Positions 10,798-18,887 of a stretch of 64,000 bases of DNA are shown here, in pieces. Location: positions 1 to 64,000 of the forward strand of contig CAVQCN010000003.1 of assembly GCA_963711035.1 (NCBI GenBank). The letters run 5' to 3'. Under the pieces are notes generated by a model. The model searched no databases and was not told the origin of the DNA. It saw only the letters and a program-made list of their open reading frames with translations. The stretch is from WHTK01 sp963711035 (GTDB lineage Bacteria > Chloroflexota > Dehalococcoidia > DSTF01 > WHTK01). The translations under genes were made by a program, and so were the position numbers. How positions within the stretch are numbered: the stretch's first letter is position 1; the number at the start of each line of letters is the position of its first letter.

Positions 10798-11061
10798 CTA
10801 CCAGAAACGCCACCAGGGCTTCTTCGGCTCGGCTGCGACCGGCGAGGCTGGTGGCGCACTCGTCTCCATCATGCCGTGGCCCTGGCTGTGGTCGTACTCC
10901 GCCTCGCGCTGCAGGATACCTGCCGGGTCCTCGTCGAAGTCCATCTTGCAGCCGCGGCCGCAGAAGTAATACGTGACGCCTTCGTATTCGGACGTGCCGG
11001 CCGCCGTTGCGGGGTCGATGTCCATGTGGCAGACGGGGTCGTGGACGGTTGCGTTGGTCAT
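10798..11061 (-). CDS. YHS-domain protein
   Basis: An 87-residue protein. Residues 5-55 form a YHS domain: HDPVCHMDIDPATAAGTSEY, then TYYFCGRGCKMDFDEDP. The Cys pattern C-x(n)-C-x3-C is typical of metal-binding YHS modules found in copper ATPases and metal-handling proteins. The C-terminal tail has a His/Gly/Met patch (HSQGHGMME) and ends KPWWRFW, which may bind metal or membrane. GAGAGGAG precedes the ATG. A role in copper or other soft-metal handling is plausible but unproven. Confidence 0.85.
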   Translation of the reverse strand: MTNATVHDPVCHMDIDPATAAGTSEYEGVTYYFCGRGCKMDFDEDPAGILQREAEYDHSQGHGMMETSAPPASPVAAEPKKPWWRFW

Positions 11062-11175
11062 GGCTGAGCTCCTCTCGCTCCTATGAGTCTAACCCCTGCT
11101 TGCAACTGCTTACGTTTGCGGCTGGTTGCGTTTAGTCAAGGCCGGCCGGCCGTGGCTGCTGCCGCCGGCAGACGG

Positions 11176-11181
11176 TAAGAT
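11176..11181 (+). promoter_or_regulatory. -10 box for xseB
   Basis: TAAGAT with 9 nt to the ATG at 11191 and no SD-like purine run, another leaderless-type start. Confidence 0.5.
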
Positions 11182-11190
11182 GGCAGTGTT

Positions 11191-11445
11191 ATGCCTTCGT
11201 CCAAATCGAAGCAGCCGCCGTTCGAAGACCTCTACCGTCAGCTGGAAGAGAAGGTCGCTCTGCTGGAGCAGGGCGGTCTCAGTCTGGACGACTCGTTGAC
11301 CGCCTACGAGGATGCCGTGACCCTGGCGCAGCGCTGCCAGAAACTGCTCGACGGAGCCGAGCTGCGCATCACCCGTCTGCGTGAGACGATCGCGGCGGAG
11401 CAGGACGGCGGCTTCGAGCTCGAGGTAGAGGAGGACGAGGGCTAG
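11191..11445 (+). CDS. xseB: Exodeoxyribonuclease VII small subunit
   Basis: The 84-residue helical small subunit of exonuclease VII, which binds the XseA C-terminal coiled coil and degrades single-stranded DNA. The family core FEDLYRQLEEKVALLEQGGLSLDDSL, then AYEDAVTLAQRCQKLLDGAELRI, is plain. The partner xseA is 11 kb away at 22.6 kb, although the two are often adjacent in other bacteria. Both genes have -10 boxes 8-9 nt before the start codon. Confidence 0.93.
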   Translation: MPSSKSKQPPFEDLYRQLEEKVALLEQGGLSLDDSLTAYEDAVTLAQRCQKLLDGAELRITRLRETIAAEQDGGFELEVEEDEG

Positions 11446-11453
11446 CTTCGCAC

Positions 11454-12143
11454 ATGGGCAGAATCAGAGCCGACTTCCACAGCCACAGCCACTACTCGCG
11501 CGACTCGGTGATCTCGCCACAGGCCTACGTCGACGCGTGCGTGCGCAAGGGCATCACCTGCGCGGCCGTCACGGATCACAACGAGATCGAGGGCGCCTTC
11601 GTCATCCAGAAGCTGGCGCCGTTCAAGGTGATCATCGGCGAAGAGGTGAAGACGTCCGAGGGCGAGATCATCGGTCTCTTCCTCAAGGAGTTCGTGCCAC
11701 GCGACATGTCTCCCGAGGACACGATCCGGGCGATCCACGAGCAGGGCGGTCTTGCCGTTGTGCCGCACCCCTTCGACGTCTTCCGCCGCTCCGTAATCAA
11801 GAAGGACGCGCTGGAGCGTATCAAACATGACGTAGACGCCATCGAGGGATTCAACTGCCGCAACATCCTCGCCAAGCACGATAAGGAAGCGGTAGAGCTG
11901 GCGCGCAGCGTGGGCAAGCCGATGACGCTGGGCACGGACTCGCACTCGACCTGGGAGCTGGGCGGCGCCTGTCTCGAGATGGATGACTTCGAGACACCGG
12001 ATGAGTTCCTGCAGGCGTTGCCGGGCGCCCACATCGCCGGCCACCGCTCGCTGCCGATGGTGCACTGGATCAGCACCTTCGCCAAGGTGCGCTGGCGCGT
12101 GGGGCGGCGGCCCACCTATCCCCCGTTCGAGCACCACGTCTGA
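11454..12143 (+). CDS. PHP-domain metal-dependent phosphoesterase
   Basis: A 229-residue PHP protein. It has the metal-binding motifs DFHSHSHYS (residues 7-15), VTDHNEIEG, the GEEV loop, VPHPFD and GTDSHS, all in the standard order for trinuclear-metal PHP phosphoesterases. The substrate is unknown; nucleotide or histidinol-phosphate-like substrates occur in the family. It begins 8 nt after xseB and is followed 7 nt later by purN, so the three probably share a transcript. Confidence 0.88.
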   Translation: MGRIRADFHSHSHYSRDSVISPQAYVDACVRKGITCAAVTDHNEIEGAFVIQKLAPFKVIIGEEVKTSEGEIIGLFLKEFVPRDMSPEDTIRAIHEQGGLAVVPHPFDVFRRSVIKKDALERIKHDVDAIEGFNCRNILAKHDKEAVELARSVGKPMTLGTDSHSTWELGGACLEMDDFETPDEFLQALPGAHIAGHRSLPMVHWISTFAKVRWRVGRRPTYPPFEHHV

Positions 12144-12150
12144 GCCCGGG

Positions 12151-12753
12151 ATGACGATCAACCTCGCGGTGCTGCTCTCCGGCAGCGGCCGCACGCTGCA
12201 GAACTTCGTCGACGAGATCGCCGCCGGACGGCTCGATGCGCGCGTCCAGGTCGTCGTCAGCAGCCGCCGCGACGTGCTCGGCGTCGAGAAGGCGCGGGCC
12301 GCCGGCGTGCCGGTTGAGATCGTGCGGCGCCGCGACTTCGATTCGGACGAGGCCTTCAGCGAGGCGATCACGGCCGTCCTCGACCGCTATGACATCGACC
12401 TCGTGCTGTTGGCGGGTTATCTGCAGCGCTACGTTTTCCCCCTGCGCTTCGAAGGGCGTGTGCTGAACATCCACCCCGGCCTGCTGCCGAAGTACGGCGG
12501 CAAGGGCATGTACGGCCATCACGTACATGAGGCGGTCATCGCCGCTGGTGAGCGCGAGTCGGGTTGTACGGTGCATATCGCGGGGCACGAGTACGACACG
12601 GGGCCGATCGTCTTGCAGAAGCGCGTCCCCGTGCTGCTGGACGATACGCCGGACACGCTGGCGGACCGCGTCTTCGCGGCCGAGTGCGAGGCGTACCCCG
12701 AGGCAGTGCGTATCGTAGCCGCGCGGTTAGCAGGAACGAAGCCTGCGGGCTGA
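12151..12753 (+). CDS. purN: Phosphoribosylglycinamide formyltransferase (GART)
   Basis: Transfers the formyl group of 10-formyl-THF to GAR in purine synthesis. The 200-residue product has the LLSGSGRTLQN phosphate-binding loop, LAGYLQRY, the NIHPGLLPKYGG signature with catalytic Asn/His, and HIAGHEYDTGPI with the conserved Asp. The ATG at 12151 is the first Met matching the family start. The frame is open further upstream, but that part overlaps the PHP gene and is non-homologous. No other purine gene is nearby. Confidence 0.95.
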   Translation: MTINLAVLLSGSGRTLQNFVDEIAAGRLDARVQVVVSSRRDVLGVEKARAAGVPVEIVRRRDFDSDEAFSEAITAVLDRYDIDLVLLAGYLQRYVFPLRFEGRVLNIHPGLLPKYGGKGMYGHHVHEAVIAAGERESGCTVHIAGHEYDTGPIVLQKRVPVLLDDTPDTLADRVFAAECEAYPEAVRIVAARLAGTKPAG

Positions 12754-12774
12754 ATCCCGCGGGCCACGCCGTTT

Positions 12775-13254
12775 CTACTTCTTTTCGGGCTGGGCCCTGA
12801 TGAGGAGCACCGGGATCTGCGACTGGCGCAGCACCGCGTCGGCGACACTGCCGTAGACGAGACGGCCGAGGCCACCGCGGCCGTGCGTCGCCATGACGAT
12901 GAGCGAAACGTTGTGCTCCTGCGCTTCGTGCAGGATAGAGTGCTCTGCCGTGCCCTCCACTACCAGCGTGCGCGTGTCCAGGTCGGCGGAGATCATGTGG
13001 CTCTTGACGCGGTTCATGTAGGTGTGCGCCGACTCCAACTCTGCCTCAAAGCGCTGGTGGGCAATATCGGCGACGATCTCCGGCGCTGCGATGGTAGTTT
13101 CGCTCACGACCTCGCTCAGCGCCTGCCCGGAAGGTGTGACGGCCATGAGCAGGAACAGCTGGCCGCCCTGCTTCGAGGCGAGCTCGAGGGCGTAGGGCAG
13201 CGCCTGCTCGGCGAGCTGCGAACCGTCCAGCGGAACCAGGATGCGTTCGAACAT
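12775..13254 (-). CDS. Universal stress protein (UspA family)
   Basis: A 159-residue single Usp domain. The N-terminus FERILVPLDGSQLAEQAL has the conserved Asp. The C-terminal ATP-binding signature GRGGLGRLVYGSVADAV fits G-x2-G-x9-G-S. It is therefore probably an ATP-binding Usp of the MJ0577 type. The start at 13254 is chosen because AGAGGGG lies about 8 nt upstream; an in-frame Met 42 nt further upstream lacks this support. It is convergent with purN. Confidence 0.92.
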   Translation of the reverse strand: MFERILVPLDGSQLAEQALPYALELASKQGGQLFLLMAVTPSGQALSEVVSETTIAAPEIVADIAHQRFEAELESAHTYMNRVKSHMISADLDTRTLVVEGTAEHSILHEAQEHNVSLIVMATHGRGGLGRLVYGSVADAVLRQSQIPVLLIRAQPEKK

Positions 13255-13375
13255 GTCGGAGACCCCTCTTTGCTGCTGCGCAATCGTGGTGCCCATTATG
13301 GCTCTTCAACCTGCTCTGGCGACAGCGGAAAACGAGCCGGAGGAATCAGACGATAGCGATTGGCGAGGCGCCGTT

Positions 13376-13489
13376 GTCATTCTGAGCGGCAGCGAAGAAT
13401 CTCCTCGGCGGACAAAACAGCGTCCACCGGCAGTTCGTCACGCCTCGGGTAGACCGCGGTTGCTTCGTCGCTTTCCTGATCGCAATGAC
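13376..13489. repeat. Copy D of the GTCATTC inverted-repeat family
   Basis: A 114-bp element with ends GTCATT and AATGAC. The left arm is GTCATTCTGAGCGGCAGCG. The middle holds CAGCGTC, GGCAG, TCGTCACGCC, then TTCGTCGCT near the right end. The same blocks occur in the same order in copy E, which defines a family-wide interior. It lies in the usp/thioredoxin-like divergent spacer. Confidence 0.85.
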
Positions 13490-13555
13490 GAGAGGGCGAC
13501 GGTTGTACCCCTCCCGAAGCACAAACCACGGCCCATCCGACGAGGCACTGGATGT

Positions 13556-13561
13556 TATACT
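13556..13561 (+). promoter_or_regulatory. -10 box for the thioredoxin-like gene
   Basis: TATACT, 55 nt before the ATG at 13617. Unlike many neighbours, this gene has a true leader with an AAGAGGAG SD. Confidence 0.5.
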
Positions 13562-13616
13562 GTGCCCCGTCAACGACAGCATCGCTTGAACTTGAATAAG
13601 AAGAGGAGACGCCCCG

Positions 13617-14216
13617 ATGACCACCCAGGAGAGCGTTGTTACCCCGGAGAGACTGCAGCAGGGCATCAGCTGGGAACAGTGGATGGAGACCATCGAGCGC
13701 AACAAGGACAAGTTCACTGAGAATTACGAGGCGACGACCCTGAACCCGGACGACGTCGCCGCCATTAAAGCCCTCATGGCCAAGGCCAACGGACCGGCGA
13801 CGGTCCTCGTTCTCGGCGAGCCCTGGTGTACCGACGTCGTACGCGGCATGCCGGTCATGGCCCGCCTCGCCGAGGCAACCGGTCTGGAGCTCAAGATCTT
13901 CTTCCGCGATCAGAATCTCGACATCATGAACGAGTTCCTCTACAAGGGCGAGTTCCAGTCGATTCCCGTATTTGTCTTCTACACGCGCGACCACAAGTAC
14001 ATTGGCCACTGGATTGAGAAGGCGAAGAAGGCGCGTGAGGAGATGAACCTGATCAGCGAGATCACCGCCAAGATGCGCGACCCCGAGCTCTCGCAGGAGC
14101 AGCGCGACGCCTATATGGCGGAGTACACGGCCTTCCAGCACGGCCCGGTCTGGGACAGCTGGCGCCAGGCCGAGGTTACGGAGATACGGGAGCTCCTCGA
14201 GGCCGGCTGCCAGTAG
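13617..14216 (+). CDS. Thioredoxin-like family protein
   Basis: A 199-residue cytosolic protein with a thioredoxin-like fold core: TVLVLGEPWCTDV (residues about 62-74), a following helix, and the cis-Pro strand SIPVFVFYTRDHKYIGHW. The active site reads WCTDV, a single Cys instead of CxxC, so ordinary disulfide exchange would need a partner thiol. AAGAGGAG lies before the ATG. The gene is monocistronic, with its own promoter and terminator. Substrate and role are unknown. Confidence 0.8.
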   Translation: MTTQESVVTPERLQQGISWEQWMETIERNKDKFTENYEATTLNPDDVAAIKALMAKANGPATVLVLGEPWCTDVVRGMPVMARLAEATGLELKIFFRDQNLDIMNEFLYKGEFQSIPVFVFYTRDHKYIGHWIEKAKKAREEMNLISEITAKMRDPELSQEQRDAYMAEYTAFQHGPVWDSWRQAEVTEIRELLEAGCQ

Positions 14217-14240
14217 GGCTCGCATTCTTCATTTGACGTA

Positions 14241-14279
14241 AGAACGGAGGGCCTTCAAGGCCCTTCGTTCTTGTCTTTA
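14241..14279 (+). terminator. Intrinsic terminator of the thioredoxin-like gene
   Basis: AGAACGGAGGGCC (14241-14253) pairs with GGCCCTTCGTTCT (14259-14271) through one G-T pair, with a 5-nt loop, followed by TTGTCTTT. It begins 25 nt past the stop. Confidence 0.88.
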
Positions 14280-14351
14280 GATTGACGCCTCCTCTGCCGG
14301 GGCCCTACGCTCAGTTCGTCGTCAGAGCCGGCTATCGAGGGAGGGCACGGA

Positions 14352-15485
14352 TTGGTCGGCAGCTTCCGCATCGGCCGGCTTTTTGGCTTCGAGATCAGCA
14401 TCCATTGGAGCTGGTTGTTCATCTTCGTCCTGATCACCTGGACGTTCGCTACCGGCCTGCTCAAGGACTTCTATCCTGATTGGACCGACTCGCGCCGCTG
14501 GGTCGTGGGCGGCGCTATCTCGGTCATCTTCTTCCTCTCAATCCTGTTCCACGAAATGTCCCATTCCGTCGTAGCGCGACGCTACGGCATCCCGGTGACG
14601 ACGATCACGCTGTTCGTCTTCGGCGGTGTCTCGAACCTCAGCAAGGAGCCGGAGAACGCGCGACAGGAGTTCTGGATCGCGATCGTCGGGCCGCTGACCA
14701 GCTTCGTGTTTGCTGCGCTGTTCGGCATCGCCTACCTCATCCTTCATCCCATCGAGGATGGCGCCGCCGGCGTCTCGATCAACCTGGCCGCGATCAACCT
14801 GGCGATCGGCATCTTCAATCTCGTTCCGGGCTTCCCGCTCGACGGCGGGCGCGTGCTGCGCAGCATCTTCTGGGCCCGCAAGCACAACCTGCTCACCGCC
14901 ACGCGCCTCGCTTCGAACGTCGGCCAGGGCGTCGCCTATTCGATCATGGCGCTCGGTGTCGCGTCGTTCATCTTTGTCTCGGTACTCACCGGCATCTGGC
15001 TCTTCCTCATCGGCAACTTCCTGCGCACCGCATCCGCGTCGAGCTACGAGCAGCTCTTCGTCGATAGTGTGCTCAAGGGCATCCCCGCCAGCGCCGTCGT
15101 ACGCAAGGACTACGCGCAGGTGCCGCCGGACATGACCCTGGGCCAGCTCGTCGAGGAGCACGTGCTGTCCGGCGTCGGCCGTTGCTACCCTGTCATGGCG
15201 GGCGAGGAGCTGCTGGGCCTGATCACGATCAGCGACTTGCGCGCCATCCCCCGCGACCAGTGGGCCACGACCACCGTGTATCGCGCCATGACGCCGGCCA
15301 CGAAGTTGCGCACCGTTAGTCCCAAAGATAACCTGACCGACGTCCTCACGCAGATGGCGGCGGGCGACATCAATCAGGTGCCGATGCTCGACGGCCGGCT
15401 GCTGGTCGGCATGATCTATCGCGGTGACGTGATCCGCTACATCCAGGTGCGCCAGGAGATCGGCAGCGGCGCCAGCACGAACTGA
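14352..15485 (+). CDS. Site-2-type membrane metalloprotease with CBS domains
   Basis: A 377-residue M50/SpoIVFB-like intramembrane zinc protease. Hydrophobic segments span residues about 17-37, 52-70, 100-125 and 140-225. LFHEMSHSV carries HExxH near residue 66, and NLVPGFPLDGGRVLRS supplies the third ligand Asp. Residues about 245-365 form a CBS pair that could sense adenine nucleotides. The TTG start is supported by GAGGGAGG 6 nt upstream. Such proteases cleave membrane-bound regulators; the target is unknown. Confidence 0.92.
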   Translation: MVGSFRIGRLFGFEISIHWSWLFIFVLITWTFATGLLKDFYPDWTDSRRWVVGGAISVIFFLSILFHEMSHSVVARRYGIPVTTITLFVFGGVSNLSKEPENARQEFWIAIVGPLTSFVFAALFGIAYLILHPIEDGAAGVSINLAAINLAIGIFNLVPGFPLDGGRVLRSIFWARKHNLLTATRLASNVGQGVAYSIMALGVASFIFVSVLTGIWLFLIGNFLRTASASSYEQLFVDSVLKGIPASAVVRKDYAQVPPDMTLGQLVEEHVLSGVGRCYPVMAGEELLGLITISDLRAIPRDQWATTTVYRAMTPATKLRTVSPKDNLTDVLTQMAAGDINQVPMLDGRLLVGMIYRGDVIRYIQVRQEIGSGASTN

Positions 15486-15494
15486 CGAGGCTGC

Positions 15495-15500
15495 TATAAT
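15495..15500 (+). promoter_or_regulatory. -10 box for the zinc-ribbon protein gene
   Basis: A perfect TATAAT ends 6 nt before the GTG start at 15507, with no SD. It also overlaps the region just after the site-2 protease stop. Confidence 0.65.
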
Positions 15501-15506
15501 CGCGCG

Positions 15507-15860
15507 GTGGAAACACTGCGCTGCCCTCGCTGCCAGGCCCCCCGGGACACCGAAGACAACTACTGCCGTCACTGCGGTCATCAGCTGACCGTGACGCTGC
15601 CGGCGGTACGACCTGAAGTGCCCCCTCCAGCGAAGCCCGCCGTCATTCCTCCGTCCGTTGTTGGCAGCGTTGCTCTGCTCGTGGTTGGCACCGGCGTCGA
15701 GTGGATCGCGCGCCGCCTGGCGAAGAACGCAGCCGGTGCGGCCGGACGCGCCATCGTCGGCCAGGAGCGCCGGCCCGGTAACCGCGCCCACAACGAGGAA
15801 CCCGAAGCCGCCTCGGTAGACGAGCTCGTCTACGTGCGAAGAGTCCAACTCCGCCGTTAG
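15507..15860 (+). CDS. Zinc-ribbon membrane-associated protein, function unknown
   Basis: A 117-residue protein. Residues 1-25 form a zinc ribbon (RCPRCQAPRDTEDNYCRHCG, C-x2-C and C-x2-C). A Pro-rich linker follows, then one hydrophobic segment at about residues 47-63 (PPSVVGSVALLVVGTGV) and a basic/acidic tail. It is probably anchored in the membrane with a cytosolic ribbon. GTG start, leaderless-type. No named family was recognised. Confidence 0.75.
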   Translation: METLRCPRCQAPRDTEDNYCRHCGHQLTVTLPAVRPEVPPPAKPAVIPPSVVGSVALLVVGTGVEWIARRLAKNAAGAAGRAIVGQERRPGNRAHNEEPEAASVDELVYVRRVQLRR

Positions 15861-15907
15861 GTACTCGAAGGCAAGGAGCGCCCAAGAGTCGAACGACGGA
15901 GGACTGA

Positions 15908-17410
15908 TTGCGCCCACGATGGCTCGCGGCGTCGCTGTTGCTGGCGGTGCTCTTCGCCTCGCCCTCGATTTTCTCCTCTCGATTCCTGTCGCTCGCGACG
16001 GCCGATGAGTTGCTGACCAACGGCGACTTCGAGCAGGGAGCAAGCGGCTGGACCAGCGTGGGCGCCTGCACCGGCCGCAGCGGCAACGGAGGTCTGCTCA
16101 CGGCGCCGTCCGCTCAGACCGAAACCGTCGCGGCAAAGCAGACGCTCGCCGGACCGTTCAGCAGCAGCGAGCATGTCTTCCAAGGGTACGTCCGCCTCGT
16201 CTCCGGTACGCCGCAGGACGTCGGGGCCGTGCTCTGGTGGCTGGACGCGAGCGGCACCGTCGTCGGCAACGAGACCCGGCCCGTTTCCCCTGTCGACTCG
16301 TACACAGTCTTCAGCGTCTCCTCCACGCCGCCGCCAAACGCCGCTCTCGCCCGCGTCGAGGTCGATCTCACGGCGACGGCCACGACATCCATCTGCCTCG
16401 ACGACCTGTCGCTTACCGGTGACCCGCCCCAGCCCGAAACGCCCACTGCAATTCCTAGCGCGACCGAGACTGCGACGCCGACCTCCAGCGCGTCCCCGTC
16501 GCCGGGCAGCGCCACGGCAACTGCCACGACAGCGGCGAAAGGCACCACGACGCCAACCCCGACAGCGGAACCGGGGCTCTCCTTCGTCAACGGCGACTTC
16601 GAAGACGGGCTGTACGGCTGGCAGAAGTACGGCGGCGAGCTCAAACTCGCTCAGGGCGCTGGAGCAGACGGCAGCAACGCGGGCCGTTTCGACAGCGCTA
16701 CCGCATCGACGAAGTGGGCCTTTCAGACAGTCGCCATCGAGCCCGGAGAAACGTATGCGTTCCAGGGTGACGTCGCAACGTCCGGCGCCGTGCAGAGCGC
16801 CTACCTGCGCATCTCCTGGTACGAGAGCGGCGACGGCAGCGGCTCCACCCTTTCGACCGCCGACTCGCCGGACGCGGTCGATGGGGCCAGCGACGGCTTC
16901 GTGCACCTGACCACGGGCCCGCAGCCGGCGCCGGAGAACGCCCACTCGGCCCGACTGCGCGTCATGCTGGCGCCGGCAAGCGGCGCAGGCGCGGCGCTCC
17001 TCCTCGACAATTTCGCCTTTGCGACCGCAACTCCGGAGTCCACGCCAACGCCAACGCCAACGCCAACGCCGTCGGCCACGGCCACTCCCCCGCCATCGAC
17101 GGCAACTGTCCCGGCAGCGGACGCCACGGCTGCGCTTGCCGGCCCCGACACCAGCCTGTCGCCGGCCCCGGCGGCCAGCGCCAAACAGGCTCCTACCGAG
17201 AGCAACGCCCGCGCCACACCGACCGCATCCGCAATCGCGCAGGCGGCTGGCGTCCGCGTGGAACGAACCGCTACGGCGGTCATGGAAGCACACGATCAGC
17301 CGCCCGGCGGCGGCGACCCCTCACTACCGCCGTGGCCTCTCGTCGCGGTGCCTGCCGCGCTGCTGGCTATCGGCGCCGGCTATGTGTACGCCCAGCATGG
17401 CGGTGTCTGA
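15908..17410 (+). CDS. Cell-surface protein with two NGDFE carbohydrate-binding-like domains
   Basis: A 500-residue exported protein with an N-terminal signal-like hydrophobic segment (residues 5-30). Two related modules each begin with the NGDFExGxxGW motif (about residues 38-165 and 223-365), typical of CBM4/9-like jelly-roll domains. The linkers are Thr/Pro/Ala-rich (residues 172-220 and 378-470), including a pure TP repeat at 17042-17070. A C-terminal hydrophobic helix (PWPLVAVPAALLAIGAGYVY) follows, so it is likely anchored at the surface. TTG start with GGAGG upstream. Glycan binding is inferred from module style. Confidence 0.72.
   Translation: MRPRWLAASLLLAVLFASPSIFSSRFLSLATADELLTNGDFEQGASGWTSVGACTGRSGNGGLLTAPSAQTETVAAKQTLAGPFSSSEHVFQGYVRLVSGTPQDVGAVLWWLDASGTVVGNETRPVSPVDSYTVFSVSSTPPPNAALARVEVDLTATATTSICLDDLSLTGDPPQPETPTAIPSATETATPTSSASPSPGSATATATTAAKGTTTPTPTAEPGLSFVNGDFEDGLYGWQKYGGELKLAQGAGADGSNAGRFDSATASTKWAFQTVAIEPGETYAFQGDVATSGAVQSAYLRISWYESGDGSGSTLSTADSPDAVDGASDGFVHLTTGPQPAPENAHSARLRVMLAPASGAGAALLLDNFAFATATPESTPTPTPTPTPSATATPPPSTATVPAADATAALAGPDTSLSPAPAASAKQAPTESNARATPTASAIAQAAGVRVERTATAVMEAHDQPPGGGDPSLPPWPLVAVPAALLAIGAGYVYAQHGGV
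17042..17070 (+). repeat. Simple 6-bp tandem repeat within the surface protein gene
   Basis: Nearly five copies of ACGCCA code for a Thr-Pro run in the linker before the C-terminal anchor. Such tracts can change length by slippage in steps of two residues without losing frame. Confidence 0.8.
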
Positions 17411-17439
17411 GAAGCCTTGTTCGGGTCCGGGGCGCCCCC

Positions 17440-17445
17440 TATAAT
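17440..17445 (+). promoter_or_regulatory. -10 box for cmk-plsC-ispH
   Basis: A perfect TATAAT with 9 nt to the TTG start at 17455 and no SD. This geometry is the main reason for choosing the TTG over the far-upstream in-frame ATG inside the previous gene. Confidence 0.65.
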
Positions 17446-17454
17446 CGCGTCAGC

Positions 17455-18177
17455 TTGACGCAAGACTCATCCTCGAACGCCAACTCCCGCCCAGCAGGCT
17501 CATCCGCTGCTTCCGTAATCGCCATTGATGGTCCGGTCGCGTCCGGCAAATCCGCCGTCGGTCTCGCCCTTTCTCGCGAGCTCGGTTATCGCCTCGTCGA
17601 CACCGGCATGATGTACCGCGCCGTCACCTGGCTGGCGCTGCAGCGCAACGTCGATCTCGAAGACGAGGAGGCGCTCACGGCGCTGGCTCAGTCCTCGCAA
17701 ATTCACCTCGATCAGCCCGGCGACAACGGCATCACGCGCATCAGCATCGACAGCCACGACGTCACGTCGCTGCTGCGCCTGCCCGAGGTCGACCGCAGCG
17801 TCTCCTACGTCTCCCGCGTACCGGGCGTGCGCGCCGCCATGGTGGAGCGACAGCGATCCCTGGCGCGCGAAGGCCGCCTCATCATGCTGGGCCGCGACAT
17901 CGGCAGCGTGGTCCTGCCCGACGCGCCGGTGAAGGTCTACCTCAGTGCCTCGGCAGCAGAGCGCGCCCGCCGGCGCCACAAAGAGTTGGCCGAGAACGGG
18001 GTGGAGCGACCGGAGGCGGAAATCCTGCAGGAGCTGGTGCAACGCGACGAGATGGACACCAACCGTCACGTCTCGCCGTTGCGGCCGGCGGACGATGCCC
18101 TGATCATCGAGACTGACCAACTCACCCTGGAGCAGGTCATCGAACGCGTCCGCCGTGCCGCGGACGCCGTCAAATGA
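17455..18177 (+). CDS. cmk: Cytidylate kinase
   Basis: Phosphorylates CMP/dCMP with ATP. The 240-residue product has the P-loop VIAIDGPVASGKSAVG near residue 20, YRLVDTGMMYRAVTW, the CMP-binding insert, GRDIGSVVLPDAPVKVYLSA and a lid ARRRHKEL. The start is set at TTG 17455, giving a short polar N-terminal tail. It overlaps plsC by 4 nt (ATGA). The cmk-plsC-ispH order recurs in several bacterial phyla and pairs nucleotide, phospholipid and isoprenoid synthesis. Confidence 0.94.
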   Translation: MTQDSSSNANSRPAGSSAASVIAIDGPVASGKSAVGLALSRELGYRLVDTGMMYRAVTWLALQRNVDLEDEEALTALAQSSQIHLDQPGDNGITRISIDSHDVTSLLRLPEVDRSVSYVSRVPGVRAAMVERQRSLAREGRLIMLGRDIGSVVLPDAPVKVYLSASAAERARRRHKELAENGVERPEAEILQELVQRDEMDTNRHVSPLRPADDALIIETDQLTLEQVIERVRRAADAVK

Positions 18178-18887
18178 GCCTCTTCGTCTACCACGCGGCC
18201 AACTGGTTCACCCGGCTGGTCCTGCTGCCGCCGTACTGTCGCATCGAAGTGCGCGGCCTCGAGAACTTGCCCCGCACCGGCCCGCTGATCATCGCTTCCA
18301 ACCATCTCAACGACGCCGACCCGGGCATCCTCTGCACGCGCCTGCCGCGGCAACTCGTCTTCATGACGAAGGTCGAGCTGTTCCACGTGCCGGTGCTGGG
18401 CCAATTCCTGCGCGCCTACGGCGCTTTCCCGGTGCGGCGCAACGAAGCCGATCTCTCTGCCCTGCGCCGAGCCAACGAGACGCTGAAGCAGGGCCTGGCG
18501 CTCTGCATCTTCCCCGAGGGTACGCGCGCCGGCGCCTCGGCGCGGCTCAAGCAGGGTTGGCCGGGGGCGGGTCTCCTCGCACTGCGCTCCGATGCACCTG
18601 TCGTGCCGGTCGCGATCGCGGGCAGCCAATACATGGGTGTGCCAAAGATGTTCCTGCGGCCCTTCCGCCGCTACCACGTCACGCTGACTATCGGCGAGCC
18701 GTTCCGACTGCCGCGTCCAGAGCGCATCGATGCCGAGGCCGCGCGTGAAGGCAGCCGCCTGATCATGGAGCGCATCGCCGCTTTGTTGCCGGAGCAGTAT
18801 CGGGGCTATTATGGAGGGACAGAGGACGGCGGCTCCGGCCAGGTCGAGCCGCCGGCGCAGGTGAACGATGAGAATCCTCCGGGCTAG
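18174..18887 (+). CDS. plsC: 1-acyl-sn-glycerol-3-phosphate acyltransferase family protein
   Basis: A 237-residue membrane-associated acyltransferase. The catalytic HX4D box is NHLNDADPG (residues about 41-49), followed by FPVRRNEAD and the acceptor-binding FPEGTRAG motif, then VPVAIAGSQ. It probably makes phosphatidate from lysophosphatidate. The start ATG overlaps the cmk stop, and the 3' end overlaps ispH by 20 nt, indicating tight translational coupling. Confidence 0.9.
   Translation: MSLFVYHAANWFTRLVLLPPYCRIEVRGLENLPRTGPLIIASNHLNDADPGILCTRLPRQLVFMTKVELFHVPVLGQFLRAYGAFPVRRNEADLSALRRANETLKQGLALCIFPEGTRAGASARLKQGWPGAGLLALRSDAPVVPVAIAGSQYMGVPKMFLRPFRRYHVTLTIGEPFRLPRPERIDAEAAREGSRLIMERIAALLPEQYRGYYGGTEDGGSGQVEPPAQVNDENPPG

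Noticed and set aside
17042..17070. A CRISPR-like or regulatory tandem array
   Set aside because: It is a 6-bp in-frame coding repeat without spacers.
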